Shown: positions 1-10,963, counted from the first letter of the stretch. The stretch: DNA of 64,000 bases from Neocallimastix lanati (nom. inval.) (GCA_016946835.1 JACVTC010000127.1:110001-174000), one strand, 5' to 3'. Notes: generated by a model not told the origin, from the letters alone. A program made the numbers and translations.

Positions 1-499
1 AATCCATGTTTGGCGCAATCACTGATGCTGTAATATTCAGCTACAGTTGTGGAAGTAGCCACGCAATGCACAAGCTTTGACTGCCAGCTTGTAGGTGAAT
101 ACCCTAGCGTTATCAAAAAAATTGACGTTGATTTCCTAGTTATTGCGTCACCTCCGTAATCAGTATTTGCATACTCTTTTAGACTGCTATCACCTGAAAA
201 TTTTATTCTGTGGTTCTGAGTTCCCTTTGAGGTATTTGAATTTTTTTTTCCACATTCATTCAATCTTCAAGTGTCGGATTTTTATTTTTTCTTGCAGCTC
301 TGTTTACTGAAAACAAAATATCGAGTCTTGTACAGATCGCCAGGTAGAGAGGGTTACCTATGGCGCTTCTGTAAAATGTTTCATCAAATTTCTTAGTTTT
401 TAATTCATGATTTTCAATTGGCTTTAAATTTTTAGTTGATTTACATTTTTCTAATTTAAATGTCTTTAGTAGTCCATTAATATATCCTAATTGATGCAT
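1..499 (-). pseudogene. Copia RT C-terminus and RNase H fragment
   Basis: 260-499 encodes the end of the RT domain (FYRSAIGNPLYLAICTRLDI, and the RxxxNPTLED segment). After a frame break near 240, 1-215 encodes RNase H: EYANTDYGGDAITRKSTS, then WQSKLVHCVATSTTVAEYY. In related elements the last motif is STTEAEY or STAEAEY, so the conserved Glu is Val here. This supports loss of function. The window edge cuts the domain. Confidence 0.8.
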
Positions 500-519
500 T
501 AAGTAGCCTTTATTACACT

Positions 520-1000
520 TCTCAAATTTAATTCCAATAATGAAATTTAATTCTCCAATATCTTTAATGCTATTTTACTTTGAGTATTTCATTTTCTCTA
601 TCTATTAATAATATACCATCAACATATACTTCTATAATACATATTATATCATTACAGCTGTTCTTTCTAATGTATTGGTATGGATGTTTTGTGGAGAAAT
701 TTCATAATAATTATTAATACTTATTTTGTTTTTGCCATAATTTTTGTAAGAAGAAGATGAAGAAATTTGAGGTTGATGAATTCGATAACTAGTATTAACG
801 CGTGAGAGTATGCTGATATGATTATTGCTTTTGTTATATTACTGCGTTCCCGTATCTTCAGTGTACCTGCCGATTTCAAGATTTGGAATGATATTTGAGT
901 ACTCCTATGGAATAAAGATAGTGGAGATGGAGTTTGCTGAATTATTTTTGAAGAAAATAACTGTTCTAGAAAAGATTATTTTATTTGTGGAAAGGCTGAG
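520..1000 (-). pseudogene. Copia reverse transcriptase relic
   Basis: Most of the reverse transcriptase has been lost or scrambled here. A recognisable active-site box lies at 615-626 on the minus strand, reading VYVDGILLID. The conserved copia motif is YVDD, so the second catalytic Asp has become Gly. The rest of the stretch has many stops and resembles an integrase-RT linker. A plus-strand reading frame at 825-1010 is taken to be a chance opening. Confidence 0.6.
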
Positions 1001-1019
1001 AATCTTTTAAAAAGAAGAT

Positions 1020-1609
1020 GAAAGGTAGTAGCTAAGAAATATACCTGGTGAAGCATTATTGCCAAATTTATTTCAGAACGATTTGGGCATGTAATAAAAA
1101 CCTCTACATCCAAAAACATTGAAATGAGTATAATCTATTTTAGATTTAAATAATATCTCATAAGGAATTTTATTTTGAATACCTGAATGGAGGATCCTAT
1201 TATGAATATAATTAGCTGTTTCGACAGCATATTCCCAAAAAAATGGTGGTTTAGTTTAGCGTCGTTTAAAAGAGCTTTTGCAGAGTTTATTAGTGTACTA
1301 TTAAATCTTTCGGCACGTCCCTTCTGTTGAGGGTTATTATGGGATTGTGAATTGATGAATAATCCCATGACTGGCACAGAAAGATTTGAACATAGAATTT
1401 GAATATTATGTACAATTATCGGTTCTGATGTAATTTATCGAAATGTTATGTGTATTGTTGATTTCTATAAACCAGTTATGAAATTTGTTATAGGTATCAT
1501 GTTTGTTTAAAAGAAAAAATATCCACCTGTAACGTGAGAAATCGTCAAATATGAAGAGTATGTACCGGTTAACATGAAGGGATACTTCTATTGGACCTAT
1601 AAGATCCAT
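1020..1609 (-). pseudogene. Copia integrase fragments
   Basis: The frame at 1406-1609 gives MDLIGPIEVSLHVNRYILFI and FDDFSRYRWIFFL, the first Asp block of the integrase core, and ends at the second Asp (IRTDNCT). The frame at 1135-1377 gives NNPQQKGRAERFN, the Glu block of the D-D-35-E core. From about 1135 down to 1060 another frame gives FNVFGCRGFYYMPK, the conserved segment just after the core. The three pieces are in separate frames with internal stops, so the enzyme is dead. Confidence 0.8.
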
Positions 1610-1760
1610 ATGTATTAATTCGAAAATACTTCTTGATTTGTTTGTTGAATTTTTGTGTGGAAAATCTTTTTAATTTTGAATGTGAACAGATTTGGCATCT
1701 AAATGTAATTTTAATTTTAGATTATTTGTTAAGAATCTTGCTGATGGGATAATGGCCAAG

Positions 1761-2560
1761 TCACCTATGCCATAAGTTTATTTTGTCAGCTTTTGACGGA
1801 GTAGATAGATGCAAAAGAGAAGTAAGTGTATGTTTTCGAACATTGAAGTTATATATGCTATTTGAAAGCCATATTTTGAAAATATTATGAATATTAAATG
1901 GGATATTATTAATTTTATTTCCATGCTGATCAAATAAAGAAGCAAAAACTTTATTATAATGGTTGAGGAAGACGATTTTATAATTATATCTAATAAGTTC
2001 ACTTAATGATATGATAATATTTGTGATGTTTGGTACATGAAACACTTTATTCAAAGTGATTTTATTATTGTTAATATTTTCAGTGAAGGAACCATGAATA
2101 GTGGATGTTACGATTTCGCCATTGGGTAAGGATATGTTTTCATTACATTTATTAATGTTCTTTAAGAGATTAATAGAGTTTGTGACATGTCGTGATGCCC
2201 CTGAATCGATGATCCAATTAGATACCTTAGTTGAATTAACGTCTTCGAGATGATTGTTTGGTGATGATACAGTTTTGGCTTCTGTTGAAATGCAACCAAT
2301 AAAAGATGTATCTTCAGTGCTGTAATCTTTTAAGAATGTACTGGCAGCGTAACTGTTAGTGGTTTCAATGGAATTTAGTTGTTTGTGATGATTTTTATAT
2401 TTATATGAACTTTTGTGAGGTCTTATCTTTGATTTTTTTATTTTTTGTCTTCGTTGGTTTTGTATGTCTACTGTATTTATTATTTTTACATCTATTATAT
2501 TTTGAGCACTCATTAATATAATGTCTAAATCTACCACACTTGTTACATCTTCCATTTTTC
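1761..2560 (-). pseudogene. Copia zinc knuckle and protease region
   Basis: Near 2500-2545 one minus frame encodes a CCHC knuckle (CNKCGRFRHYINEC, spacing C-x2-C-x4-H-x4-C). A second frame, open from 2555 to 1761, encodes the aspartic protease motif in WIIDSGASRHVTNS and ends with NLWHR, the start of the GAG-pre-integrase zinc-binding segment. The knuckle and protease are in different frames, so at least one frameshift lies between about 2400 and 2500. The protease active-site triad reads DSG rather than DTG, a normal variant for copia elements. Confidence 0.8.
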
Positions 2561-2610
2561 ACATAATGTTTAACTGGTGTTTGTTCTTTCTTATTGTTTG
2601 ATTTGATATT

Positions 2611-3241
2611 TTATTCTGTCAGAAAAATGAGTTTTTGTGAATCTTCAATTTTAGTGTGTTCTTTCCTATTTGAGAATATTATGTCTTGTAAAACATCCTT
2701 TACGTAGTTCGATAATCTCTCCCAATTATTTTTATATTGAAATACGTTCATAAATCTTAAGTTGTTAGGGAGTGCTCTGTTAAGTATATCAGCTTTTATA
2801 CTGTCATCAATATCGTGATCAATACTTTCATATTCTTTTGTGATGTTTTGTGAAGTGGCCATAAATATATATATATCTTGATCCTCATTAAATTTAAGAT
2901 TGCTTATCTTGTCCTTTAAGTCTTGTTTTCTTTTCTCCAAACTACGGGTGAAAGATTTCTCTAATGTGGTCCAAATTTGGTAAGCTGTATTCCCTTGGTC
3001 TTCAATGATTCTTTTGGTTTTCTCACCTAAAGTGTTTAATAAGATCCATTTTACTATTATGTCATTCTTTATGTCCAATAGGCTAGTTTCTTTACCAACT
3101 AACATAGTTGTCCGATGTCAATTCAAAGATTCTATTGGAACTTTCGGAGTAATTGAAATTAATTCCTTTATTATTAATTTCATGTTTATCATTAATTACG
3201 ATAAGTTGGTTTAATTTTGTTTGTCTATTGATACGGTTCAT
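2611..3241 (-). pseudogene. Copia Gag (UBN2-type) fragment
   Basis: The Gag start is probably ATG at 3239-3241 (MNRINRQTK). The first about 45 codons are in one frame, then a single-base shift near 3100 moves to the frame that stays open to 2611. That frame holds the typical copia Gag features: IVKWILLNTLG, the QIWTTLEKSF segment, and LNRALPNNLRFM. These match the UBN2/retrotransposon gag family, which forms the virus-like particle. The frameshift is disabling. The end at 2611 is a stop, and the downstream CCHC region is in another frame. Confidence 0.8.
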
Positions 3242-3960
3242 ATTAATTTATTAAACTATTTATGCGGTTTAATAAGTTACACAACATTGATGAGTAAAAC
3301 ATTCTATTTATATGATTTTTATTTAAAAAATTAAATAAATAAATTATGTGTTTATCAATTGTGTTGATTTCGGAATTTAGAATATAGAGTATTAATTTAA
3401 TATAATTCTATTTAGTGTTGTACCAATAGTTATCATTATGAAAAAATAATGATTATTTATGATTATTAATGTAATAAATATTGATTGGTATATTTAATTT
3501 AGTACTGTACCAAAAGTTATCATTATGAAAAGTAGTGATTCTTTATGATTATTAATATGGTGAATATTAATTGGTATAATATAAAAGAATTATTATTAGA
3601 ATTTAGAAATATATTTTCTAATGATGTAATTGTTCTGGTTGGTGTGGTTAATTTGATGTTATACTGATAGTTATTATATATGATGATTGGTGTTCTGTTT
3701 CAATGAGTTTTATTAAAATATTTTAGAAAATATTTTCTAAATATTTAGTTATTCCGATTGATCTGATTAATTTGAAAAGATGTAGTTCTTTCTATTGGTG
3801 TATAAAAGATTATTTTATGTAATTTACTTAAATTTTATGGTTGATGTATTAACGTTATTGGGGTTTAATTTGTTTAATAGACTTATTATATTTTGACAAT
3901 TAATACGTAGTTATTGTCTGATTAAGAAACAATTAAAAATAAATAGCTTTATTTATCTTA
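3242..3960 (-). repeat. Upstream leader/LTR candidate with an imperfect 88-bp tandem duplication
   Basis: This stretch precedes the decayed copia Gag and is less AT-biased than the DNA beyond it. A segment starting at 3421 (taccaatagttatcattatg) recurs starting at 3508 with a few changes, giving two copies about 88 bp apart. It could be the old LTR or the leader of the element, but no TG...CA boundaries or primer site could be fixed. Confidence 0.35.
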
Positions 3961-4730
3961 AATTATGTTATATTGCATTAAAGTTAATTATATATATAAA
4001 AAATATATAAATAGAAAAAAAATGAAAATTTTATTTATTTATAATTTCCTATTCTTTAATTCTGTTGGATAATTCTAATAATTATACTTTAACACATTGA
4101 AATAATTTTATTAAATCGTTATTTTTAGTTCTAATATTTTATTATATTAAAAATTTTAATTATTAAAAATAAATATTTTTAATGGACCTAAATATTAATT
4201 AAATATATTTATATATTTTTTAAAAAAAAATTTTTAAAGCACAAATCAATATTTATAATTAAATATTATTTTCATTAATTTTCATTATTTTTTTTTTACT
4301 AATTTTAATTGACATTAACTTTATATTTTTATGTATAATGAAATTTATATTAACAAAATCTAGTATTATTTTAATTATATCCTTATTTTATTTTTTATTT
4401 TATTATTTTATTTTATTTTATTTTATGTTAATTTATTTTAATATTAGTATTATTATTTTTTTTAATTAGTTATTGAAATATTAATAAGTTAATAAATATA
4501 AATAAATTATAAAAAAAAAAAATAATTAATGATAATAATAATAATAATAAATAGTAGAATATGAATATGAATTAATATTTTTAATAAATTATAATAATGG
4601 TAATTTAAAATAAATAAAATATATTTAAATTTTTTTTTTTTTATTTTTTTTTTTTTACATGAATTTAAATAAAAAATGGTGTTTCGTATTTCTTATTTTA
4701 TTTATTGATATATTTCTCCTTATTCAACTA
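3961..4730. repeat. AT-rich relic of the 5' flank of an ankyrin unit
   Basis: There is no gene here. 4040-4680 resembles the sequence upstream of ankyrin copies A, C and D: the block containing aaataattttattaaa, then a line starting aatggacctaaata, then a run with tttatatttttatgtataat. It is probably the surviving 5' flank of a further ankyrin unit whose gene has been lost, perhaps when the copia element at 1-3241 inserted. Confidence 0.5.
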
Positions 4731-4830
4731 ATGTTACTATGGCATCAATTAAAATTTTAAGTTAAGTAGATAATGGTGTTTTACCACAATTATCTTATTT
4801 ATTTACGTTTGCTTCATGTTCTACTATATA
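4731..4830 (-). pseudogene. Ankyrin-repeat relic 1
   Basis: About 100 bp still resembles one 99-bp ankyrin repeat of the neighbouring genes on the minus strand (cttatttatttacgtttgct, then a degraded catgttctac). It is out of frame and isolated. A close copy lies at 10978-11092. It marks the low-coordinate edge of a repeated ankyrin unit. Confidence 0.5.
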
Positions 4831-4849
4831 TTTTATATACATAATAAAA

Positions 4850-4962
4850 ATGAAATTTAATTAGAATTAACTATTACTCTATATATATATATATATAATA
4901 AATTATATTCTAATTAAATTATTTTCATCACTGTTTCTATTAAAAGTTTGAAAATTATTATA

Positions 4963-5002
<40 letters not shown>

Positions 5003-5417
5003 CCATATAAATAATTAAAACTAAATAAAAAATAAAAATCAAAAAATCAAAAATCAAAATATAATTAATAAAAATAATGAATTTAATTAATGGTAGCGAA
5101 AAAATTATATAGGAATTTTAACGAAAATCAGTTAATAGCATCAAAAAAATTATAATGTATATATATATATATATAATAACAATAATAAATATTCTAATGA
5201 TTATAATTAAATTATTTTAATATTTAAAACTTCACTATACTTTTTTCATTTTCTTTTTTTTTTTAATTATAATAAATAATGATTGTTATTGTTTTTATTA
5301 CTGCTATTATTAATATTACTAATTATGATTATAATTATGACTATGAATTATTATTATTTTAATAAAAATTTTTAATTTTTATTATAATAATATTTTTATT
5401 CTAATTTTTATTTTTTT

Positions 5418-5455
<38 letters not shown>

Positions 5456-5987
5456 TTTGTTTGTTTATTTGTTTGTTTGTACCTAAATACTAATTATAAA
5501 TATAATATATATATATATTTTTTAAAAATAAGTTTTTAAAATACAAATCAATATTAATAATTAAATATTATTTTCATTAATTTTAATTATTTTTTTTTTT
5601 ACTAATTTAAACTGACATTAACTTTATATTTTTATATATAATGAAATTTATATTAACAAACTCTAGTATTATTTTAATTGTATCTATATTTATTTTTTAT
5701 TTTACTTTTTTATTTTATTTTATGTTGATTTATTTTATTATTATTATTATTATTTTTTATTTCATTATTTATTGAAGTATTAATATAAGTTAATAAATAT
5801 AAATAATTTATATAAAAAAAAAAAAAATAATTAATGGTAATAATTATAATAATAATAAATAGTAGAATATGATTAATTATGACTATGAATTATATTTAAA
5901 ATAAAAATGTTTAATTTTTATTATTATAATATGTTTATTATAATTTTTTTTTTGTACGTTTTTTTACTAAAATAATGAAATTTCACC
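4850..5987. repeat. Shared 3'-flank block of the ankyrin units
   Basis: There is no gene here. The block runs from the actattactctatata segment through an (aaat)n tract near 4965-5001, the phrase aatggtagcgaaaaaatta, and a long T tract at about 5409-5454. It is repeated at 11093-11929 and 22934-23570 in the same position, downstream of the ankyrin copies. 5480-5870 repeats the 4180-4560 sequence. The blocks point to segmental duplication of whole ankyrin units. Confidence 0.6.
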
Positions 5988-8900
5988 TTAATTATCTTCT
6001 TTATTTATCTTTGCTCCATGTTCAATTAAATATTTTAAAATGGCTTTATTTTTATTTCTATTTGCAACAATTAATGGGATTTCACCACATTTAACTTCTT
6101 TATTTACATCTGCTCCATGTTCAACCAAATATTTTACTATGGCTTCATTTCCATTTTCACATGAAATAAATAATGGTGTTTCACCTTTTTTATTTTTTTT
6201 ATTTACATCTGCTCCATGTTCAACTAAATATTTTACAATTTCTTCAATTCCCTTTTCACATGAAATAATTAATGGGGTTTTACCTTTATTATCTTTTGCA
6301 TTTAAATATGCCCCATGCTCAACTAAATATTTTACTATGGTTTCATTTTCTTTTTCACATGAAATAATTAATGGGGTTTCACCTTTTTTATTTTTTGCAT
6401 TTACATTTGCTTCATGTTCAACCAAATATTTTACTATGGCTTCATTTCCACTTCTACATGAGATAATTAAAGGGGTATTACTTTTATAAGTTTTTTTATT
6501 TACATTTGCTCTATGTTCAACCAAATATTTTACTATGGTTTCATTTCCCTTTTCACATGAAATAATTAAAGGAGTTTTACCTTTATTATTTTTTTTATTT
6601 ACATCTGCTCCATGTTCAACCAAATATTTTACTCTAGCTTCATTTCCCTTTTCACATGAAATAAATAATAGTGTTTCACCTTTTTTATTTTCTTTATTTA
6701 TATCTGCTCCATGTTCAACTAAACATTTTACTCTAGCTTCAATTCCACTTTCAAAAGAAATAATTAATGCGGTTTCACCTTTATTACTTTTTGTATTTAA
6801 ATCTGCCCCATGTTCAACTAAATATTTTACTATGGCTTCATTTCTATTTATACATGAAATAATTAAAGGGGTTTCACCTCTACAATTTCTTTTATTTATA
6901 TCTGCTCCATGTTCAACTAAATATTTTACTATGCCTTCATTTCCTTTTTCACATGAAATAATTAATGGTGTTTCACCATATTTATTTTCTTTATTTATAT
7001 TTGCTTCATGCTCAACTAAATATTTTACTATGCCTTCATTTCCATTTTCACATGAAAAAATTAATGGAGTTTTACCATATTTATTTTCTTTATTTACATT
7101 TGCTTCATGATCAACTAAATATTTTACAATGCTTTCATTTCCTTTTTCACATGAAATAAATAATGGGATTTCATCATTATTATTTTCTTTATTTACATCT
7201 GCTCTATGTTCAACTAAACATTTTACTATGCCTTCATTTCCATTTTCACATGAAATAAATAATGGTGTTTCACCTTTTTTATTTTCTTTATTTACATCTG
7301 CTCCATGTTCAACTAAATATTTTACTATGCCTTCATTTTCATTTTCACATGAAAAAATTAATGGAGTTTTACCATATTTATTTTCTTTATTTACATTTGC
7401 TTCATGCTCAACTAAATATTTTACTATGCCTTCATTTCCATTTTCACAAGAAATAATTAATGGGGTTTCATCCCAATTATTTTCTTTATTTATATTTGCT
7501 CCATGTTCAACTAAGCATTTTACTATGGCTTCATTTCTATTTCTACATGAAATAATTAATGGGGTTTCACCTTTATTACTTTTTGTATTTAAATCTGCCC
7601 CATGTTCAACTAAGCATTTTACTATGGCTTCATTTCCATTTTCACAAGAAATAATTAATGGGGTTTCATCCCAATTATTTTCTTTATTTATATCTGCTCC
7701 ATGTTCAACTAAGCATTTTACTATGGCTTCATTTTTATTTCTACATGAAATAATTAATGGGGTTTCACCTTTATTACTTTTTGCATTTAAATCTGCCCCA
7801 TGTTCAACTAAGCATTTTACTATAGCTTCATTTCCATCTTTACATGAAATAATTAATGGGGTTTCATTCCAATTACTTTCTTTATTTACATCAGCTCCAT
7901 GTTCTACTAAATATTTTACTATAGTTTCATTCCCTTTTTCCCATGAAATAAATAATGGTGTTTCACCTTTTCTATTTTCTTTATTTACATCTGCTTCATG
8001 TTCAATTAAATGTTTTACTATAACTTCATTTCCATTTCTACAAGCGATAAATACTGGTGTTTCATCTTCATAATTATTTTTATTTATATCAGCTCCATGT
8101 TCAACTAAATATTTTACTGTGCCTTCATTTCCCTTTTCACATGAAATAATTAATGGTGTTTCACCTTTATTATTTTTTGCATTTAAATCTGCCCCAAGCT
8201 CAACTAAATATTTTACTATGGCTTCATTTCCATTTTCACAGGAAATAATTAATGGGGTTTCATTATCTCCATCTTCTTTATTTATATCTGCTCCATGTTC
8301 AACTAAGCATTTTACTATGGCTTCATTTCCATTTTCACATGAAAAAATTAATGGAGTTTTACCATATTTATTTTCTTTATTTACATCTGCTCCATGTTCA
8401 ATTAAATATTTTACTATGGCCTCATTTCCACTTCTACATGCAATAATTAATGGGGTATTACCCAAATTATTTTTTGCATTTACATCTGCTCCATGTTCAA
8501 CTAAATATTTAACTAAAGCTATATTTTCACTTCTACATGCATTAATTAATGGTGTATAACCATAAACACCTTTTTCATTTATATCTACTCCATGTTCAAT
8601 TAAATATTTTACTATAGCTATGTTTTTATTTCTGCATGCATTAATTAATGGTGTTTCATGAATATAATTCTTTGCATTTACATCTGCTCCATGTTCAACT
8701 AAATATTTTACGATAGCTAAATTTTCACTTCTACATGAAATAATTAATGGTGTTTCACCAAAATCACCTTTTTCATTTATATTTATTCCATGTTCAAATA
8801 AAAATTCAACTTTGGTACTATTTATTTTTTTTTCTCTATTACATTCAATCAATAAATATTTTCCACAACCCCGTTGATAATCTGAATCATTAATTAAAAT

Positions 8901-9083
8901 TTTATATTTCTCATCTGAAATATATTGATTAAAATCTGATATAGAAATAACAGCTTTATTTCTATAATGAAATAATAATTGTTTAATAAATTCATTATCA
9001 TATATTTTTATATGTTCAAAAAATAACATCAAGTAATCTAGTACTATCATTCCTATAATTGTAATAATTTTTATAGTAATCAT
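5988..9083 (-). CDS. Ankyrin-repeat protein, copy A
   Basis: This 1031-residue frame has no internal stop. After about 90 residues of non-repeat sequence (ISDFNQYISDEKYKI, RGCGKYLLIECNREKKIN) it consists of roughly 29 ankyrin repeats of 33 residues, each built on GETPLIISC followed by IVKYLVEHGADVN. The DNA period is 99 bp, with little divergence between units. Ankyrin arrays act as protein-binding scaffolds; the partner is unknown. The ATG at 9083 is internal to the ancestral gene, because the N-terminal exon (to 9300) is now in another frame owing to an extra A at 9018-9023. From this ATG the protein would start with a hydrophobic stretch (MITIKIITIIGMIVLDYLML) that could act as a membrane anchor, although it arises by reading the ancestral codons out of frame. 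Copy B carries the same frameshift. Confidence 0.75.
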   Translation of the reverse strand: MITIKIITIIGMIVLDYLMLFFEHIKIYDNEFIKQLLFHYRNKAVISISDFNQYISDEKYKILINDSDYQRGCGKYLLIECNREKKINSTKVEFLFEHGININEKGDFGETPLIISCRSENLAIVKYLVEHGADVNAKNYIHETPLINACRNKNIAIVKYLIEHGVDINEKGVYGYTPLINACRSENIALVKYLVEHGADVNAKNNLGNTPLIIACRSGNEAIVKYLIEHGADVNKENKYGKTPLIFSCENGNEAIVKCLVEHGADINKEDGDNETPLIISCENGNEAIVKYLVELGADLNAKNNKGETPLIISCEKGNEGTVKYLVEHGADINKNNYEDETPVFIACRNGNEVIVKHLIEHEADVNKENRKGETPLFISWEKGNETIVKYLVEHGADVNKESNWNETPLIISCKDGNEAIVKCLVEHGADLNAKSNKGETPLIISCRNKNEAIVKCLVEHGADINKENNWDETPLIISCENGNEAIVKCLVEHGADLNTKSNKGETPLIISCRNRNEAIVKCLVEHGANINKENNWDETPLIISCENGNEGIVKYLVEHEANVNKENKYGKTPLIFSCENENEGIVKYLVEHGADVNKENKKGETPLFISCENGNEGIVKCLVEHRADVNKENNNDEIPLFISCEKGNESIVKYLVDHEANVNKENKYGKTPLIFSCENGNEGIVKYLVEHEANINKENKYGETPLIISCEKGNEGIVKYLVEHGADINKRNCRGETPLIISCINRNEAIVKYLVEHGADLNTKSNKGETALIISFESGIEARVKCLVEHGADINKENKKGETLLFISCEKGNEARVKYLVEHGADVNKKNNKGKTPLIISCEKGNETIVKYLVEHRANVNKKTYKSNTPLIISCRSGNEAIVKYLVEHEANVNAKNKKGETPLIISCEKENETIVKYLVEHGAYLNAKDNKGKTPLIISCEKGIEEIVKYLVEHGADVNKKNKKGETPLFISCENGNEAIVKYLVEHGADVNKEVKCGEIPLIVANRNKNKAILKYLIEHGAKINKEDN

Positions 9084-9300
9084 TAAATAATTTTTTAATT
9101 AAAAATGAAGATATATTTATATATTTTGAACAATATTTCATTATAAATTGAAAACGATCAATAGAAAGTATCGATCTAATATACATTTCATAAATAATGT
9201 CACATTTAATATTTTTATCATTATTCTTTATTAATTCTTCTACTTTTTCATAATCCTTACTATCTATGGCAGACACGAACGAATTAATATATTTATCCAT
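9016..9300 (-). pseudogene. Original N-terminal part of ankyrin copy A, out of frame
   Basis: This frame starts at ATG 9300 (MDKYINSFVSAIDSKDYEKV) and encodes 94 residues of the N-terminal domain seen in copies C and D. It ends at LLDVIF because an A6 run (9018-9023) replaces the A5 run present in copies C (24031-24035) and D (27237-27241). Removing one A would join LLDVIF to EHIKIYDNEF and give a protein of about 1100 residues. Copy B has the same A6, so a sequencing error at A alone is less likely. Whether the ribosome or splicing overcomes the shift cannot be seen. Confidence 0.65.
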
Positions 9301-9636
9301 TTTCTTTTTATTAATAATATTTTAATTTATTTTTCTTAATATTATTATTTTTTATTTAATTATAAAATCTTTTTTTCTTTGATAAACTTTTTTTTTATTA
9401 TTTTTCATTATTTTTAATTTGTTTTAATAAAAAAATAAAAATAAAAATAAGGAAATTGATATATTTTAATAATAATTTCATAGAATTACTTATATTTCCA
9501 ATCATTTCAAGTCTTAAAAAATTCAATAATTGAAACAATTTTATTAAAACGTTATTTTTAGTTATTTTTAGTTCCATTATTTTATTATTTTATTATTTTA
9601 TTAAAATAAAAATTTTTAATGGACATAAATACCAAT

Positions 9637-9670
<34 letters not shown>

Positions 9671-10039
9671 TTTTAAAAATAAGTTTTTAAAATACAAATC
9701 AATATTAATAATTAAATATTATTTTCATTGATTTTATATTTTTTATACTAATTTAAATTGACATTAACTTTATATTTTTATATATAATGAAATTTATATT
9801 TTATTGTAATTGTATTCATATTCTATTTTTTATTTTATTTTATTTTATTTTATTTTAGGTTATGTTAATTTATTTTATTAATTTTATTAATATTAATTTT
9901 AATATTTTATATTTTTTATTTTTTATTTTAATTATTTATTAAAATACTAAAAAGTTAATAAATTTAAATAAATTATAAAAAAAACTAGTTAAAGACAATA
10001 ATAATAATAATGAATAGTATAATATAAATATGAATTAAT
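9301..10039. repeat. 5' flank of ankyrin copy A, shared with other copies
   Basis: There is no gene here. The stretch resembles 24317-25060 (upstream of copy C) and 27523-28000 (upstream of copy D), for example the segment atttccaatcatttcaagtc followed by attgaaacaattttatta. It should contain the promoter of copy A, but in such AT-rich DNA no individual site can be named. Confidence 0.5.
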
Positions 10040-10114
10040 TTTCTAATAATAATAATAATAATAATAATAATCTAAAAAAGAAAATAATAATAATAATAAT
10101 AATCTAAAAAAGAA

Positions 10115-10146
<32 letters not shown>

Positions 10147-10161
10147 TAATCTAAAAAAGAA

Positions 10162-10203
<42 letters not shown>

Positions 10204-10331
10204 CTAAAAAAGAAAATAACAATAATAATAATAATGATAATAATCTAAAAAAGAAAATAACAATAATAATAATAATGATAATAATCTAAAAAAGAAAATA
10301 ATAATAATAATAATAATAATCTAAAAAAGAA

Positions 10332-10367
<36 letters not shown>

Positions 10368-10551
10368 CTAAAAAAGAAAATAATAATAATAATAATAATA
10401 ATAATAATCTAAAAAAGAAAATAATAATAATAATAATAATGATAATAATAATAATCTAAAAAAGAAAATAATAATAATAATAATGATAATAATAATAATC
10501 TAAAAAAGAAAATAATAATAATAATAATAATAATAATAATCTAAAAAAGAA

Positions 10552-10591
<40 letters not shown>

Positions 10592-10592
10592 T
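10040..10592. repeat. Minisatellite of ctaaaaaagaaa plus variable (aat)n
   Basis: About a dozen tandem units each consist of ctaaaaaagaaa followed by a variable run of (aat), occasionally with aac or gat. Unit lengths vary from about 30 to 45 bp because the aat run expands and contracts. It lies upstream of copy A and has no counterpart of this size near the other copies, so it expanded locally. Confidence 0.85.
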
Positions 10593-10705
10593 ATTAAATT
10601 TAAATTTTTCTTTATTTTTCTTTATTTTTTTTTAACATTAAAATATATAAATAATGGTGATTCGCATTTCTTATTTTATTGATTTATTTTTTCAACTAAT
10701 GTTAC

Positions 10706-10708
<3 letters not shown>

Positions 10709-10740
<32 letters not shown>

Positions 10741-10963
10741 CTAGGAATAAACTTTATTTAATAATATTTTTTTAAAAAATACATGAAATTTAAATACATG
10801 AAATTTTTTTATATTAATATTAAAAAACTACGTTATGAGCTTCGAGGACGAAAAGGCCTCTAACTCTTCCCATTCATCGAAGATAACCCCATGTGGATGA
10901 AAATTATCATTCGAATCTGTATCAGAATTTCTTCTTTGCCTTATCGTTACGACGTCGACACTC
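10709..10963 (-). mobile_element. 5'-truncated LINE insertion with a 14-bp target duplication
   Basis: The insertion is flanked by actaatgttactat at 10695-10708 and again at 10964-10977. On the minus strand it begins inside the coding sequence (TIRQRRNSDTDSNDNFHPHG, then EWEELEAFSSSKLIT and a stop). It continues through a 3' UTR ending near tttattcctagtct, and finishes in a poly(A) run that appears as the long T run from 10709. A poly(A) tail, 5' truncation and a target duplication are the hallmarks of target-primed reverse transcription. The same C-terminal coding sequence is seen at 37740-37900 and 56165-56225. The uninterrupted target is preserved in the paralogous unit at about 4729-4743. 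Confidence 0.85.

Larger units (their letters stand above)
1..3241 (-). mobile_element. Decayed Ty1/copia retrotransposon, truncated by the window start
   Basis: Read on the minus strand, the pieces occur in copia order: Gag (from ATG at 3241), CCHC zinc knuckle, protease, integrase, reverse transcriptase and RNase H, with RNase H running off position 1. The frame changes several times, so no complete protein can be made. The first break is near 3100, where the frame reading TSDNYVSW gives way to the frame reading KETSLLDIKND. No LTR pair can be identified because the 3' end is outside the window. It differs clearly in sequence from the two copia elements at 15-23 kb, so it is a separate and older family or lineage. 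Confidence 0.88.

Noticed and set aside
6040-8559. Long plus-strand reading frames (repeating SAPCSTKYFTMASFPFSHEI) opposite ankyrin copy A
   Set aside because: They are the reverse complement of the 99-bp ankyrin repeats. The minus frame matches a known fold, and the same mirrored frames appear over copies B and D.
10040-10592. Regularly spaced repeats resembling a CRISPR array
   Set aside because: The spacers are only variable (aat)n runs, not unique sequences, and the genome is eukaryotic.
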